Below are positions 35,123 to 47,079 of a DNA stretch of 64,000 nt, one piece after another (position 1 is the stretch's first letter; each line of letters starts with the position of its first letter). Source of the DNA: Cladobotryum mycophilum (Eukaryota > Ascomycota > Sordariomycetes > Hypocreales > Hypocreaceae). The position numbers and the translations under genes were made by a program. Under the pieces are notes generated by a model. The model ran no database searches, was not told where the DNA came from, and saw only the letters and a list, made by a program, of their open reading frames with translations. The DNA lies in assembly GCA_036429605.1 (NCBI GenBank), contig JAVFKD010000016.1:1736001-1800000 (forward strand), read 5' to 3'.

Positions 35123-36163
35123 ATGCGAACCTCCTTTACACGAATCCTATTCCAGAGCCCAAAATCCTTATTCAGCCCACGAGCAGCCCTCTCTCCCGCC
35201 ATCCTCCGCTCCCCCACCCTCCGCAAAATGTCATCACAACCTTCCTCCCCTCCCTCGGCCTCCTCGCCCGTCCTCAAAAAGCCGGTGAAATTGGCCTGCG
35301 TACAGCTCGCCTCGGGAACCGACAAGGAAGCCAACCTGAGACACGCCGCCGAGCAGGTCGCCTCGGCCGCGAAGCGCGGCTCCAACATCGTCGTTCTGCC
35401 CGAGTGCTTCAACTCCCCCTACGGGACGGACTATTTCCCCGAGTACGCCGAGACGCTCCTCCCTTCGCCCCCGACGAAGGACCAGTCCCCTTCCTACCAT
35501 GCCCTGTCCGCCATGGCCTCGGATAATGGAATCTACCTCGTCGGTGGCTCCATCCCGGAATTCAACCCCTCATCGGGGAAGTACCACAACACGAGCCTCG
35601 TCTTCGGCCCCGACGGGGGCCTCCTCGCCACGCACCGCAAGGTCCACCTCTTCGACATCCACATCCCCGGCAAAATCACCTTTAGGGAGTCCGACGTCCT
35701 CACCCCGGGCAACAAAATCACCCTCGTCGACCTCCCCGACTACGGCACCATCGCCGTCGCCATCTGCTACGACGTCCGCTTCCCCGAGCTCGCCACCGTG
35801 GCCGCCCGCTCGGGCGCCTTCGCCCTCATCTACCCCGGCGCCTTCAACCTCACCACGGGCCCCATGCACTGGCGCCTGCTGGCCCAGGCCCGCGCCGTGG
35901 ACAACCAGATCTACGTCGCCATGTGCAGCCCCGCGAGGGACATGGGCGCGCCGTATCATGCCTGGGGGCATACCATGATTGTGCATCCGCTGGCCAACGT
36001 GCTGGCTGAGGCGGAGGAAGGGGAGACGATTATCGAGAGTGAACTGAATGGCGACGCTATCGTGGAGGCGAGGAGAAATATTCCATTGAATACGCAGAGG
36101 AGGTTTGATGTGTATCCGGATGTAAGTAAGGGTCAAGTGCAGTTTGAGGAGCCGAGCTCGTAG
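35123..36163 (+). CDS. Nitrilase-superfamily amidase (Nit2/Nit3, omega-amidase type)
   Basis: One exon. From the first ATG (35123) it gives 346 residues; from the second ATG (35228) 311. The catalytic triad is present: Glu in NIVVLPECFNSPYG, Lys in THRKVHLFDI and the nucleophile Cys in VAICYDVRFPE. Flanking motifs YLVGGSIPE, LLAQARAVDNQIYVA and HAWGHTMIVHP match Nit2/Nit3 enzymes, which hydrolyse alpha-ketoglutaramate or deaminated glutathione and so repair side products of transamination. The extra N-terminus (MRTSFTRILFQSPKSLFSPR) is rich in Arg, Ser and Leu without acidic residues, like a mitochondrial targeting peptide, so two start codons may give mitochondrial and cytosolic forms. Very GC-rich with strong C at third positions. 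Convergent with spermidine synthase. Confidence 0.93.
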   Translation: MRTSFTRILFQSPKSLFSPRAALSPAILRSPTLRKMSSQPSSPPSASSPVLKKPVKLACVQLASGTDKEANLRHAAEQVASAAKRGSNIVVLPECFNSPYGTDYFPEYAETLLPSPPTKDQSPSYHALSAMASDNGIYLVGGSIPEFNPSSGKYHNTSLVFGPDGGLLATHRKVHLFDIHIPGKITFRESDVLTPGNKITLVDLPDYGTIAVAICYDVRFPELATVAARSGAFALIYPGAFNLTTGPMHWRLLAQARAVDNQIYVAMCSPARDMGAPYHAWGHTMIVHPLANVLAEAEEGETIIESELNGDAIVEARRNIPLNTQRRFDVYPDVSKGQVQFEEPSS

Positions 36164-36487
36164 GGGTCATATACTTCAAATTACGGGCAGAGTGCGGAAA
36201 GGAAAAAGGGTAGTTTTCACTGGGACACATCAACTAATCTGTGTATCACATATAAAAGTCTCCAAGTCTTCTTGACCATTCATAGCATTTATACCGGAGT
36301 TTCTTGTTGTTTTCTCAATATCATCTCCATTTTCCCAACTTGCTTTAGCTGTTTACATCGTTTTTTTTTATCCATGCCAGGAGATGTCAGCTCTCAAGAA
36401 TGCCTTCCCAGACCTATTGGTCGCAACCCTGATCCATTCTATTTTTACCCCACGACCCATTGCAATCAAAATCAACCTTTTTATACC
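36164..36487. other. Convergent 3' intergenic region
   Basis: About 320 bases between the stops of the nitrilase (+) and spermidine synthase (-). AT-rich, no coding signal. Confidence 0.6.
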
Positions 36488-38153
36488 TTACTCAAGAGCC
36501 TTCTTGGCAAAGGTAGGGAGGACGAAGCTAGCCTTGTGAATCTCGGCGTTGTAGTACTTGCACTTCTCCTCCTCCTCCTCGGGGGTCCAAGAGCGGAGGG
36601 GGACCCTGAGGTTGCGGGTGGCGTCCTTGCAGGCAACCATGAAGCCGATCTGGCCGGATGGGTAAGTGGGGATCGAGGTGTAGGCGTACTCAGCCACGGG
36701 GAAGATCTCGGCGCAGTCCTTCTTGAGCTTGGCGATGAGAGGCAGGTGAAGCCATTGGTTCTCGGCTAGTAAAGTCAAGAGTTAGCAATACATGTCTACT
36801 GAGTGTTGAACCCAACGATTGTGTCCCGGCACAATCATCGGATATGGCCCCAGCATGGTACTACCAACACCAGGTTCTCTATGGGAAAGCAGCGCTTGCT
36901 TTGGCAGCCCCTGGAAGGGCGATCTGAGTTCATTCGGCGGAATCCCAAGCCATTAACTCGCAAGCAAGTGTATCCCACTTGCCATCGACTCTGGAGCCAC
37001 ACACTTTCCACATATAAAAAAGAGACATACAACCTTGAGTAGTAATGACACCACCCTCGCGAAGAGCGTCGTGAAGAAGCTGGAAGTAGGGCTTCTGGAA
37101 GAGACTCTCGGCAGGACCATCGGGGTCAGACGAGTCGGTGATGATGACGTCAAAGGAGTTCTTCTGCTCCTCGAGGAACTTGAAGCCGTCGCCAATGTGG
37201 GTCTTGGACTTGGGGTGGTCGAAGCCAATGGCCATGCTTTGAAGGTGCAGCTTGGAGAGACGAATGACGGCCTAGGAAAGTTAGCCCATGTTCGAACGGG
37301 ATGCTAGAGTTTATAGTCGTACCTCATCAATGTCGCAGAGAATAGCCTCCTCGACGCAGTCGTGCTTGACAATCTCACGAAGAACACCACCATCACCACC
37401 GCCAATGACAAGAACTCTCTTGGGGTCGGGGTGGGAGTTGAGGGCAAGGTGAGTAATCATCTCCTGGTAGGAGAACTCATCACGCTCAGTGGCCTGGATA
37501 ACGTTGTCCAGGACCAGAACGTTACCGTAGTCGGTAGACTCGAAGATGAGAACATCTTGGTACTTGCTCTTCTCATGAGCGAGAACCTTCTTGACCTTGA
37601 GGGTCATGGCCTGGCCTGTAAGAGGGTTAGGTCAGCTCATCATGTTAAAAGTATGGGGTGGAATCAAATTCTTACCAGGCCACATGTCGGAGATTTCACG
37701 GAACCAGCCATCTAACGAGTTGAATGTCAGTATTGCATGCTTTGCTGTACTATAAATGAGATGAATTAAAGGTAGAGGTCTGACAATGGCTTCTCATTGA
37801 AAACCAGTAAAAAGTTGTCATCTCACTTGAGACTCTTGACAGAAGCCATTATGATAAGGGGTGCATCACCACTGCCCTCAATGCGGTCGGTAGAATAACT
37901 CCCACCAACGTATTTTGAAATGAGCCAAAATATCACTCGTGAAAAACTCAATGTGAGCCAAGACATGGGTGAATTTTCAATATTGTCTCATCTCATTTTG
38001 CCTTCTTCCTGATACCGCTGACGATGGTGATGCACACCCCACCAAACTTTTTTATGGAGGGGTAAAATCTTGCTGCAATGCGGGGTAACAAAAATTAAAA
38101 CAACGATAACCAAACGAACCTTGGATGGTAGGGTGAACGAATTCGTCAGCCAT
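36488..38153 (-). CDS. SPE3: Spermidine synthase
   Basis: Minus-strand exons 38120..38153, 37676..37711, 37323..37615, 37034..37271 and 36488..36765 encode 292 residues. The protein transfers an aminopropyl group from decarboxylated S-adenosylmethionine to putrescine. Landmarks: DGWFREISDMWPGQAM at the start, YGNVLVLDNVIQATERDEFS, the substrate-binding VLVIGGGDGGVLREIVKH, the catalytic region DVIITDSSDPDGPAESLF and YPSGQIGFMVACK. Length and motif order match fungal enzymes. All splice phases agree. Intron 4 is long (268 nt) and uses a less usual GTTGTA donor. No fused saccharopine dehydrogenase domain follows, unlike the basidiomycete arrangement. Confidence 0.97.
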
Positions 38154-41040
38154 TGCGATAGAATGAAAGGGATACCTTTGCGAGTATGTGTGATTCGTAG
38201 GGAAACGGGGTATCAAAGAAGATGAAGAATGGAAAATAAAAGGTCGTGTGTTGTTGTTGATGAAGGAAGAAGAGGAAGAAGAAGCAGAAGAAGTCTCTGC
38301 TCTCAAGTTTGAACTGAGACGACTCAGTCTCCTGTTCTTTGTCGTCGTTGGTGGGGTGAAAAAATTTGATGCGGCTTTCCGCCGACCGCGGAATGAAAAC
38401 AGCAGTTGCGATGCTGCTGCTGCTCTTGCCACTGCTGATTCAAGGCTCTTCAGCGGGATTATTGCTGGTGGACGTCCAGGTGCTAGTAAAAATGCTACTA
38501 CATGCATGGCTTGCACTTTTACTGCTTCTTTCTGTTCTGTCCCCTGGTCAAATGCAAAAAAGAATCTTCATACTAAGAATTGCATTGCATGTCGAATCCA
38601 CCAAAATGGCCAAGTGCTGGAGATCCTAGGAGAGAACAAGCAACGTTGTTTGATACCCTGTACGGAGGGGACCTGTCCGTCCCTGGATATCGAGTGCAGT
38701 TTATCGCTTCTTGGCCTTGACTCTTGTCTGCATGCATGCTAATGACGTAGCCAGTTGACAGGGACCTGTTCTTTTTGATGCAAGGGCAGATTCTTACGCC
38801 ACAAAGGCAAACAGCCCTTTCAACAGGACTCGAACATTTTGACAGAGACTTGGCCGAGTCAGAACAATCTCGTATCCTTCGTCCCCCACACCGTGCAGCA
38901 TCGACACCAGACGTTATCGTTTACGGCAGCAAAAGCAAGACAAGACAAGATAAGGCAAGGCGAGGCAAGGCAATTCTAAAAAAGAAAGAAAAAAACGCCC
39001 AACAAGCATCATGTAAGGGGGACAGAGACACACACATCATGAGCAGGTCACGTTCCAAGTCGACCCAACAACATGTCTTGGAATATGTCATCATACGTGG
39101 CCAATGGCACAACACCAAACCGCCATGGTAGAGCAATTGCCGAATAGCCTGTTGTTGAAGGGGGAGGGAGGGGCGCGAATGGATCTTTCAGCTTTTCCCT
39201 GTCATATTCTCGTTCAACGCAAGGGGAGGGGGACAATGTGACATGTTTCCTCCCTCCCTCCCTCTCTCTCCTTTGCCGATGCTATCACATATGGTGGAAT
39301 TTGATTGCCACATCCAAAATCATCTCGCTCAACCCTTTTGGGGGGAGGGCGTTGCTTGATGTGAGTACCCACCGATTGGGCACCATCGGACATCATTCAA
39401 ATAAATTGAATTGTTATAACGTTCGGGATATCAACTCCTTGCATGGATTGATGGGAGGGATTGAGGGAGTCCTTGATTGACGCCATGTGGAGAATCTTTC
39501 GAGAATTGTCTGCGGGCCAATTTTACGCCGAAACCACTGTTCCTCTTCTCGGGCATTCGACATGCATGGAATGCACGTAAAGAGGGCAAAAAGGCTCAAA
39601 CAACCGTAAGCATCTTCTTTTCTATTTATTTATTTTTACTCCCGAGCCCGTAAGCATTCAATACTTGGTCAACCGGACGGACTTAAGCAAACCTGATCAC
39701 TGCTACGTCGCAGAGTCACCAGTCACCCAAAATACGACATGGATCCTTAGGGGATCCTACTTGTAGGGTCATGGGCATGCTCGGGGAAACTTGTTGATCC
39801 TGCGGAAGCCTCCCGATCGGGCATGTCCAGGGCAAGCCGCTGAAACACCCGCCCCTTGTCCAGCATCCTTATCCAATGCCAGGCTGATTTTCACCAACTA
39901 AAGGCCTGGGAATGCAAGATGCACTTGTAATAGTAATACCACCGACTCACACCATGGTCCTCTCTTGAACGTGGCCGCGGAGTAGCCTGAAACACTTCCG
40001 TGCGAATGAGAGCACTCTATTTGCTCAGATTTGATACTGCGCATGTAAGGGAGTCGCGGAGTAATAAAGGATCAGATTGATTGCGCGATCCTTCCAATCA
40101 TGTCCTTTTGTTTGCGGGAATGAAGAGTATTGTTACTCTTGACCCTCATGATGCCATCTCTCCCATTCCCCATCGTTTGGCAGTCTAACCAAAGTGCGTC
40201 CTGGAGCAAGCCTCAGCTCCGTAGGGGGCGCATGTGTCAGCCAGCCTGATGTCTTAAACAAAGTCAGCCAAATTGATCAAACCTGTTTACTCAAACTCTA
40301 TCTGAAGGCGTCAGATAAGAAAATGAAATGACTAAAGAGGAGGCAGATGCTCTGCCGAGAAGCGAAATGTACAAGTACTTGCGCAGTTACTTGTATATAC
40401 CTGGCATGATTTGAAGTGATGCGAGGCTCTCGGTTGCCGAGTCCACTCACGCATTGATGCCAAGTCCTCCCCCTTCTCTCTCTCTCCCTCTCTCTGTGCC
40501 CCCTTGAACTGCAGTCGGATCCTGACGTCTGCGCTGCAGGCTTCCAAGCATCCATTCGTTTATCGGACTTCCTTTTGAACCCGTTCACGAACATTTTGGA
40601 CTCGGCTTCCAGAACACCAAGCCAAGGTGCTACGGAGATGACCTTGCCCCAACGTACATATGTACATATCTTACTCCGTACACCACGGACAAGTAATAAA
40701 TGACCTGCAGTGTAGCATGTGCACGCGCACACTGCGGCCTCTGTCTCTCTCCGCACTGGTCTCCACGTTGGGAAATACCATTTTGACTACCGAAATTGTC
40801 GATCACAGTTCTAACTCCAAGGCTAAATCATTAGGGTCGACGAATAGACCGCTATCAACTGCCCCAAGCTTTCCAAAGGGTTGCCATCGGTCGGGACAAC
40901 GGGTGTTGCTGTCAGATGCTAGTCAAAGGGCTAAATCTTCACTTTAGAGACAGTGAATGGTGAGAACCATGCTTTTTTCTTTTTCTTTTTCTTTTTCTTT
41001 TCTTTCTATTTTGCTCATTATTCCGCGTTAGGCGGGCGAT

Positions 41041-41078
41041 GTGTGTGGTGTGGTGTGGTGTGGTGTGTGGTGTGTGTG
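41041..41078. repeat. TGGTG/TG microsatellite
   Basis: Imperfect TGGTG units mixed with TG, on the plus strand in gene-poor DNA. Confidence 0.9.
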
Positions 41079-41400
41079 CTGTTATAATCATGAAACGACG
41101 GCCATGAGGTGTGTAACAGATGCCACACCCTTCACAAGTCAACCTGACCAGGCGTTTGTCCAATGATGATGAGCAAGAAACGAGGAAGAAGCAATGATCA
41201 AAGCTAAAGCCTTTGGGCACGGCCCGCGTTGCTCCGGGGCTTTTCATGAAGCTGATCAAAGCTAATAACTAATCATCCAACAACTCATTACCGAGTCATG
41301 GCTCCTCCGTAGGCTTTCCATCTTCTCCTGTGTACTTGTATGTGCTCGTTTGACAGGGTCAACGCAAAGACATGGCATTCGAAAGAGTTTTTCTTTTTCT

Positions 41401-41430
41401 GTTTCTGTTTCTGTTTCTGTTTCTGTTTCT
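41401..41430. repeat. Five tandem copies of GTTTCT
   Basis: Perfect six-base unit repeated five times in the gene-poor stretch. Confidence 0.95.
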
Positions 41431-43793
41431 TTTTTCCTTTTATTCTCTGCCCTCCTCGTTTAGCACTAATGAGGAAATGGCAGGCAGCAATCTCGTCGGC
41501 ATAGGAAAGAAAAGGCTCTGCCGTTTCCCTCATCTATTACAGGCGTAGAAACCATGTAAGTGCATCATCCATCATGCACAATTATTAATAAACCTGCATC
41601 TGGCTCCTTCACACGCATGCAAGGCAACACAGACACCACCACTATGACGACGCCTAAACGTGGTAGCAATCTAAATAGTGGCCAAATTTTGTTACTATTT
41701 GGCGTCAGAGTTTTTTTTTCCAAGACAAAAAAAAAGAAGGATGTATGGATGGATGCTAAAGTTTTGATTCAATCAAACGTCTTACAAAGCAAACAAGATC
41801 CTGCCTGATTCACATTCAACACCAAGACGCAAACACTCAGAGACGAGAGACATAAAGCTGGCCAAACCCTGGCTCTTGGGTTGATGTACTCCGTAACCCA
41901 TGGATCCTACACAAATGCGGCTAACGAGCAGCCCGTAAGCAGATGGAGTACCTAATATCGAACATGTCCCGCTTATCACTCACTCGCTAACTGGCTGGCA
42001 GTACGAAATCGGAGCCAGCCGAAGGAAGTTGATGCAGTGGACATGTAATATAGTGAACAAGACACCTCACCTCGTCCAGCCCCCAAGGATTGAGAGAGAG
42101 CAAACAAATAGAATTGATTAGATGCCAGTTTGAAGGATTGGTTGTTTGTTTGCTCTATTCCTTGCAAGGAATTACGAATATAACAGCTAGTGGCGTCACT
42201 CCCCACACGACCCGATCCGTCATCCCGTCCGGTTTGCAATGGAGGTTCGTCCTTCATTTCGCGTGGTTGAGTTGTTGGACGACTTAACAGGTTGAAGCTG
42301 ATCCGCAGGCTAGAGACCTGGTAATAGGTAGGTAGTTAGTTAGTTGTAAGAGGCACAGGTAAGAGTAAGAGGGAGAAGAAAATGACTTGGACCATTGCCA
42401 CTAATAAGTGGGTAGAGGGACCTGGAACATCTTACCTGTACAATGAATAGCTAATCAGTTCCCTTGTTCATATTGATTCTCTATTATCCCTGATTATTGT
42501 TTCGATGAAGAGTGCTGGCATGCCTGTGATGAAGGAAAGGATCCATCCATTGAAGAAAGTAACAGCCCGCCCGCCCGACTTGAAAACCTCCATGGATCCA
42601 TTACCACGCCACAGGTATACCAAGCCGATGAATCACCTGAAAAGAAAACGAAAATCACAATCGAGAACATGTCAATCACAGGTATTTTTTCGGAGGTTTC
42701 CCACTAGTGAGATACCTCGGCGAGACCATGAAATGCCAGACTCTCTCTTCCAAATGCTACGAGGTACCGTTTTAGGCCCAGTACAGAGACCTGCTGGTTG
42801 CATGCATCCATGCACTGGACCTGTAGATTTTTCCATACGGCGCCCCCTTTTTGTTCCAGCAGCGCTCTAACGGGGTTCCATTGCACTGACAGAAGGGTAC
42901 TTGCAGCGGGGCTTCCCCCCAAAAGGTCCCCCCCAAAGTACCCCCCATGCGCCCCCCTCCCCTCCAACTCCGACGCTTATCCCTCCAAGTTTAGATGATC
43001 CTGGATCCCAGGGCTCCCTCGCAGCGTCATCAGACCCCCCTTGTCCTTGTCTTGGGCTAACTCTGAGGGACCCATGCCAATGGATGCAACAAACCACAAT
43101 GCAGAGCCAGGCAAGGGTCTCTCCCCCAAAAAAGGGAAAAGGAAAAAAAGAAGCAAACTGAACTCGGGTCAGTTTAAGACTAATTATACGTGTACATACT
43201 TGGGGCTTTTTGGTACCATACATACTGCACTTTAGGTACGGGCTAGTACTTGGTACTGTAAGAAATAGGTACCTTAGGTACCCTTATCTCTGCTTCTTCT
43301 TCCTCCTCTTGCTTTTTTAGTCCGGCTTTGGTGGGCAGGCTGGCAGGCACAAACCACTACTACTAGCAGCAAGCGCAAGCAGCAGGTCAAAGTGGTTCAA
43401 GTCTGCGTCAGGTCCCAGGTGAACCCGCTTGCTTTTTCCTCGTTGCCGCATTGCATCGCCGCACACGCGGGCCTGGGCTTCTACAGCTGTTCCTTTGAAG
43501 CTAAAGCTCGTGCTTTTCTTCATTCTCTACCTTGATTCATCATCCCACATACACAAACAAACACGGGCGGATTGACTCTGCAGCGACAAACGACAAACAA
43601 AAAAACGAGTGACGCCCGGTGGAGCGACTTCGGGGGCTGAAATCCAGGGCGCAAAAGGACCGGGAAGCCACGATTTACAAGCAAACAAGCAAGCAAACAA
43701 CAGAAAGCCTGGAAGGCTCGGAAAAGCCCATTTGGCCGTCGGATTCGTTTTTACATATCTAGACCACCAGGGTTGAACGATTAAGGGCGCTGG

Positions 43794-43814
43794 ATTATTA
43801 TTATTATTATTATT
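43794..43814. repeat. Seven tandem copies of ATT
   Basis: Perfect trinucleotide repeat about 160 bases before the G-alpha ATG, probably within the promoter or leader. Confidence 0.95.
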
Positions 43815-43971
43815 TGGCTACAGCTCCCATCCGTCGAAGGCTTCCATTTTTTCTCTCTCTCACGCCGTGACTTCAACAAACAACCATTCTGCGCCTCGAC
43901 GGCCGATCTCTTTGGCATACATCATTGCACCGTCCCGGTGACGAGGCCAGCTCCGGCCACAAGGCGACACA

Positions 43972-45528
43972 ATGTGCTTCGGAAGACGGGGGAGGGATGA
44001 GAACGGCATCCGTTCAAAAGAATTAGACCGGATAATTCGTCAAGATGAGAGGCGATTGTCCAAGGAAGTGAAGCTATTGCTGCTGGGTGAGTCGATGGTT
44101 TTTATTTATTTATTTTCTTCTTCTTTTCTTTGTGCTTCCACATTGTCACGGAAGCAAACTCATACAGCGTCATCTTTTCTCAACGCCCTCGTCATTGTTC
44201 ACTGGCTAACATGTTGTGCGCTTCAAACTAGGTGCTGGAGAATCGGGGAAATCTACCATTCTCAAACAGATGAAACTCATTTACTCCCAAGGCTTCAGTA
44301 AGAGCGAGCGACTCGATTGGAAGCCCGTCGTCTTCAGCAACATTATTCAATCGTTCAAAACTATACAAGAAGCCATGCACGAGTTGGGCTACGAATTCGA
44401 CCACCCGGACAACGAGGTGAGCATTGCCATCCCCTTCACCAACACAACACGCACAAAAAACACATGACTTCATTTTTTTCTCTCTCTCCCTGTATCACTC
44501 CTTTCCCACGCGCGCTCGTGTTGCCTATTGCCCATATCGCTTGTGCCGCGACTTGTGGGGTGGCGGCACGGAAGGTGAGACATTGCCACAACAAAAATGC
44601 GTGCTAACATAGGGACCTGCAGAAATACATGGCGCATATTCTAGTCGAGTATGAGATTAGTCCTGATGGAAGACTGCCTGAGGATTATCTGGATCCCATC
44701 AAAGCGTTATGGCAGGACAGTGGAGTCAAGGCGGCGATTGGAAAGGGCAACGAGTATGCTCTGCACGATAACCTCACATAGTTGGTTCCCCCTCCCCTTC
44801 CACTTGTTCCGCAATCCTTCGGAATGTAATCGAGGAGGGCGCAATGTTAACCCTTGTCAATCCAGTTTCGTCAATGACATTGACCGAATATGGGCCGAAG
44901 GATACATACCCAACGACCAAGACTTGTTGCGCTCGCGATTACGAACGACGGGAATCACCGAGACTATCTTCGATCTAGGTCAGTTGACATATCGCATGTT
45001 CGATGTTGGTGGCCAAAGATCAGAACGAAAGAAGTGGATCCACTGCTTTGAAAACGTGAATTGTCTGCTATTTCTGGTAGCCATCAGTGGGTACGACCAG
45101 TGCTTGGTAGAAGACAAGGATGGCGTAAGTGACGCATTGTGCCACAAGCGTTGGGGTGTAGTGGTGCTAACAAGTTGTTCTAGAACCAAATGAACGAAGC
45201 ACTGATGTTGTGGGAGTCAATCGCCAACTCTCATTGGTTTGCCAGGTCCTCGCTGATCCTCTTCCTCAACAAGATGGATCTTTTCAAGGAAAAATTACCC
45301 AAGAGCCCCATCACCAGGTACGGTTTTACCGATTACCACGGACCCGAAGACGATTACAAGGCGGCCAGCAAATACTTCCTCGACAAATTCAAGGCTCTGA
45401 GCAGAAATCCCGAGAAGGAAATATACGGCCACTTTACCAACGCAACGGACACGAACTTGCTCAAGATCACCATGGGCTCCGTGCAGGATATGATTATTCA
45501 GCGCAACCTCAAGAAGTTAATACTATAA
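43972..45528 (+). CDS. Heterotrimeric G-protein alpha subunit, fungal group II (GNA-2/GanA-like)
   Basis: Exons 43972..44086, 44232..44416, 44623..44780, 44866..45124 and 45184..45528 encode 353 residues, the exact usual length. All GTP-binding boxes are present: GAGESGKST (P-loop), RLRTTGITET (switch I with the catalytic Arg), DVGGQRSERKKW (switch II with the catalytic Gln), NKMD, and TNATDT. The N-terminus MCFGRRGR lacks the MGxxxS myristoylation signal of groups I and III but has Cys2, a likely palmitoylation site. The C-terminus KKLIL lacks the pertussis-toxin cysteine. These points place it in group II, whose role in fungi is minor or conditional, supporting cAMP signalling and growth. 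Exon 3 ends with a GTTGGT donor; the reading frame otherwise hits TAG directly after it, so splicing is required. Confidence 0.96.
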
Positions 45529-47079
45529 GGACCCCGAGGAACTACATTTTTCGCATCTTATAGAGTGCACACCAACCAAACTTGACATTTACATCCCATT
45601 TACGGAGTACGGAATCTCGATACCCCGGGACCCCATTTTTCATATTGGTCATATTTTGCCGACATCTCAGCTTGATTTTCATCTATAATCATAGCATTAC
45701 GGCTCCACACGTTGGCAATCGTTGCCACTCATTTTATTCCCTTGGTCTTTTTCTCCTGTTTCGTCATTGTATATAAAGGCGGCGACAGCCATGCCGGTCT
45801 GTTGCTACCGAATTTTACGGCCGTGAAAGCATATTGGAGGGGTGTGTTGAGCATTTTTGGAAGGGAGGCTATCTTTTTTTTTGCAAATATTTTTGTTTTT
45901 AAACTGCTTGAAACGCCGAGGCGGAGCGTTGCTCGTAGGAAGGGTTGTTTTGGGGGATGGCGAAAGCGATATTTGATGCCCCCTTTTTTCAGTGATATCT
46001 ATTTCCCATCTTCTTTAGCCTTTCTGTTGTTTTTTTTGGATTGGATTGGATTGGATTGGAGAGGGGGTACTTTGAATGGGGCCTTGTTGGAAAAGGTACG
46101 ACGCTACGACAGCACATGGTAGACAGACAGTAAATTGATAAAAGGGCAGGTTCTTTAGTACGAGCCGATGTGATGGACTCTATGTTTAATGTCTCAATTC
46201 AGCGTGATGGATTCACCATGCCGAACGGTTGAATTCAATACACTGCTGCTATTCGTGAATATTCTCCGCCGTAGTTTGACGTATGAGGCTGAAGGAGATT
46301 GGGTTCATCACAATGTGACGAGACATGGTATTTCCCAAGTCCAAGTCCTCGGATTCGGCGGGGGTTATTTCATCTCTGGATCATTCATTTCTAATCAATT
46401 CTACACCAGGCCAAGAATAGAACAAATGATGCACATTATTAACCCAATCAAAGTCGACTATTTACACCATTCTTTTCCAATTCATCAGCATTTTCATCAT
46501 AGCTTGAAGCCCCAAAAGCAGGATAGGTGACGCCCCACTTCTGGAGGGAGCTTTACAGCTCATGATTGGCCATTTAATCAAGGAACCCAGCACCATTTTT
46601 GGCTCTCCTTCCCCCGCAAAACGGGAAAGGCGTTGGCGCGCGGGGGAAGCGACTTGATGGAAGGTGCAAGCCACACAACAAAGGGGACGAACGCCACTCT
46701 GGTTGTTTCTGTTTTAGCCTGCAGTTGTTGTTTTTTGCAAGGGCAGGTGCAGTTGCGCGGTGACGGGGGGGGCAGGAGGAGAGCTTCCCATTGTAACCAT
46801 GGAGTAAGTGAGTGAGTGGAAGAAGTCACGTTTTCTTGTCTTCTTCCGAGACAGGCTTCTCCTCCTTTCTCCCCCCCAAAGGCTCGTATTTTGAATCAGA
46901 GAGAATCATAATCACTCATTGCAATTGTTGATTGATGCTTTTATTTAAGGCGCTTCGCTCCCTCCCTTCAAGACGTCTCCGTTCAATGACAATCTAACAG
47001 AAGAAAGAGGGAATGTCGACCGCCTAAATTATTTTGTTGGGGAAAACAGTAAAAAGAAACACTGAGCTCGACATCCATC
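45529..47079. other. Intergenic region between G-alpha and beta-glucosidase
   Basis: About 1.55 kb. TACGGAGT at 45601-45608 lies just after the G-alpha stop. Four GGATT units follow at 46038-46060. No coding signal; the right end is the beta-glucosidase promoter. Confidence 0.5.
46038..46060. repeat. Tandem GGATT repeat
   Basis: Four perfect GGATT units plus a partial copy in intergenic DNA. Confidence 0.95.

Larger units (their letters stand above)
38154..43971. other. Gene-poor stretch of 5.8 kb upstream of the G-alpha gene
   Basis: No supported gene. Contains several microsatellites and the perfect 12-base palindrome GTACATATGTAC at 40654-40665. ACTCCGTA copies lie at 40673 and 41888. 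The right end, from about 43530, is probably promoter and leader of G-alpha. The short frames are Ser/Arg/Pro-rich without domains. Confidence 0.5.

Noticed and set aside
35570..36136. 188-codon minus-strand frame opposite the nitrilase
   Set aside because: Shadow of a very GC-rich coding exon; Gly/Asp/Val-rich product without a domain.
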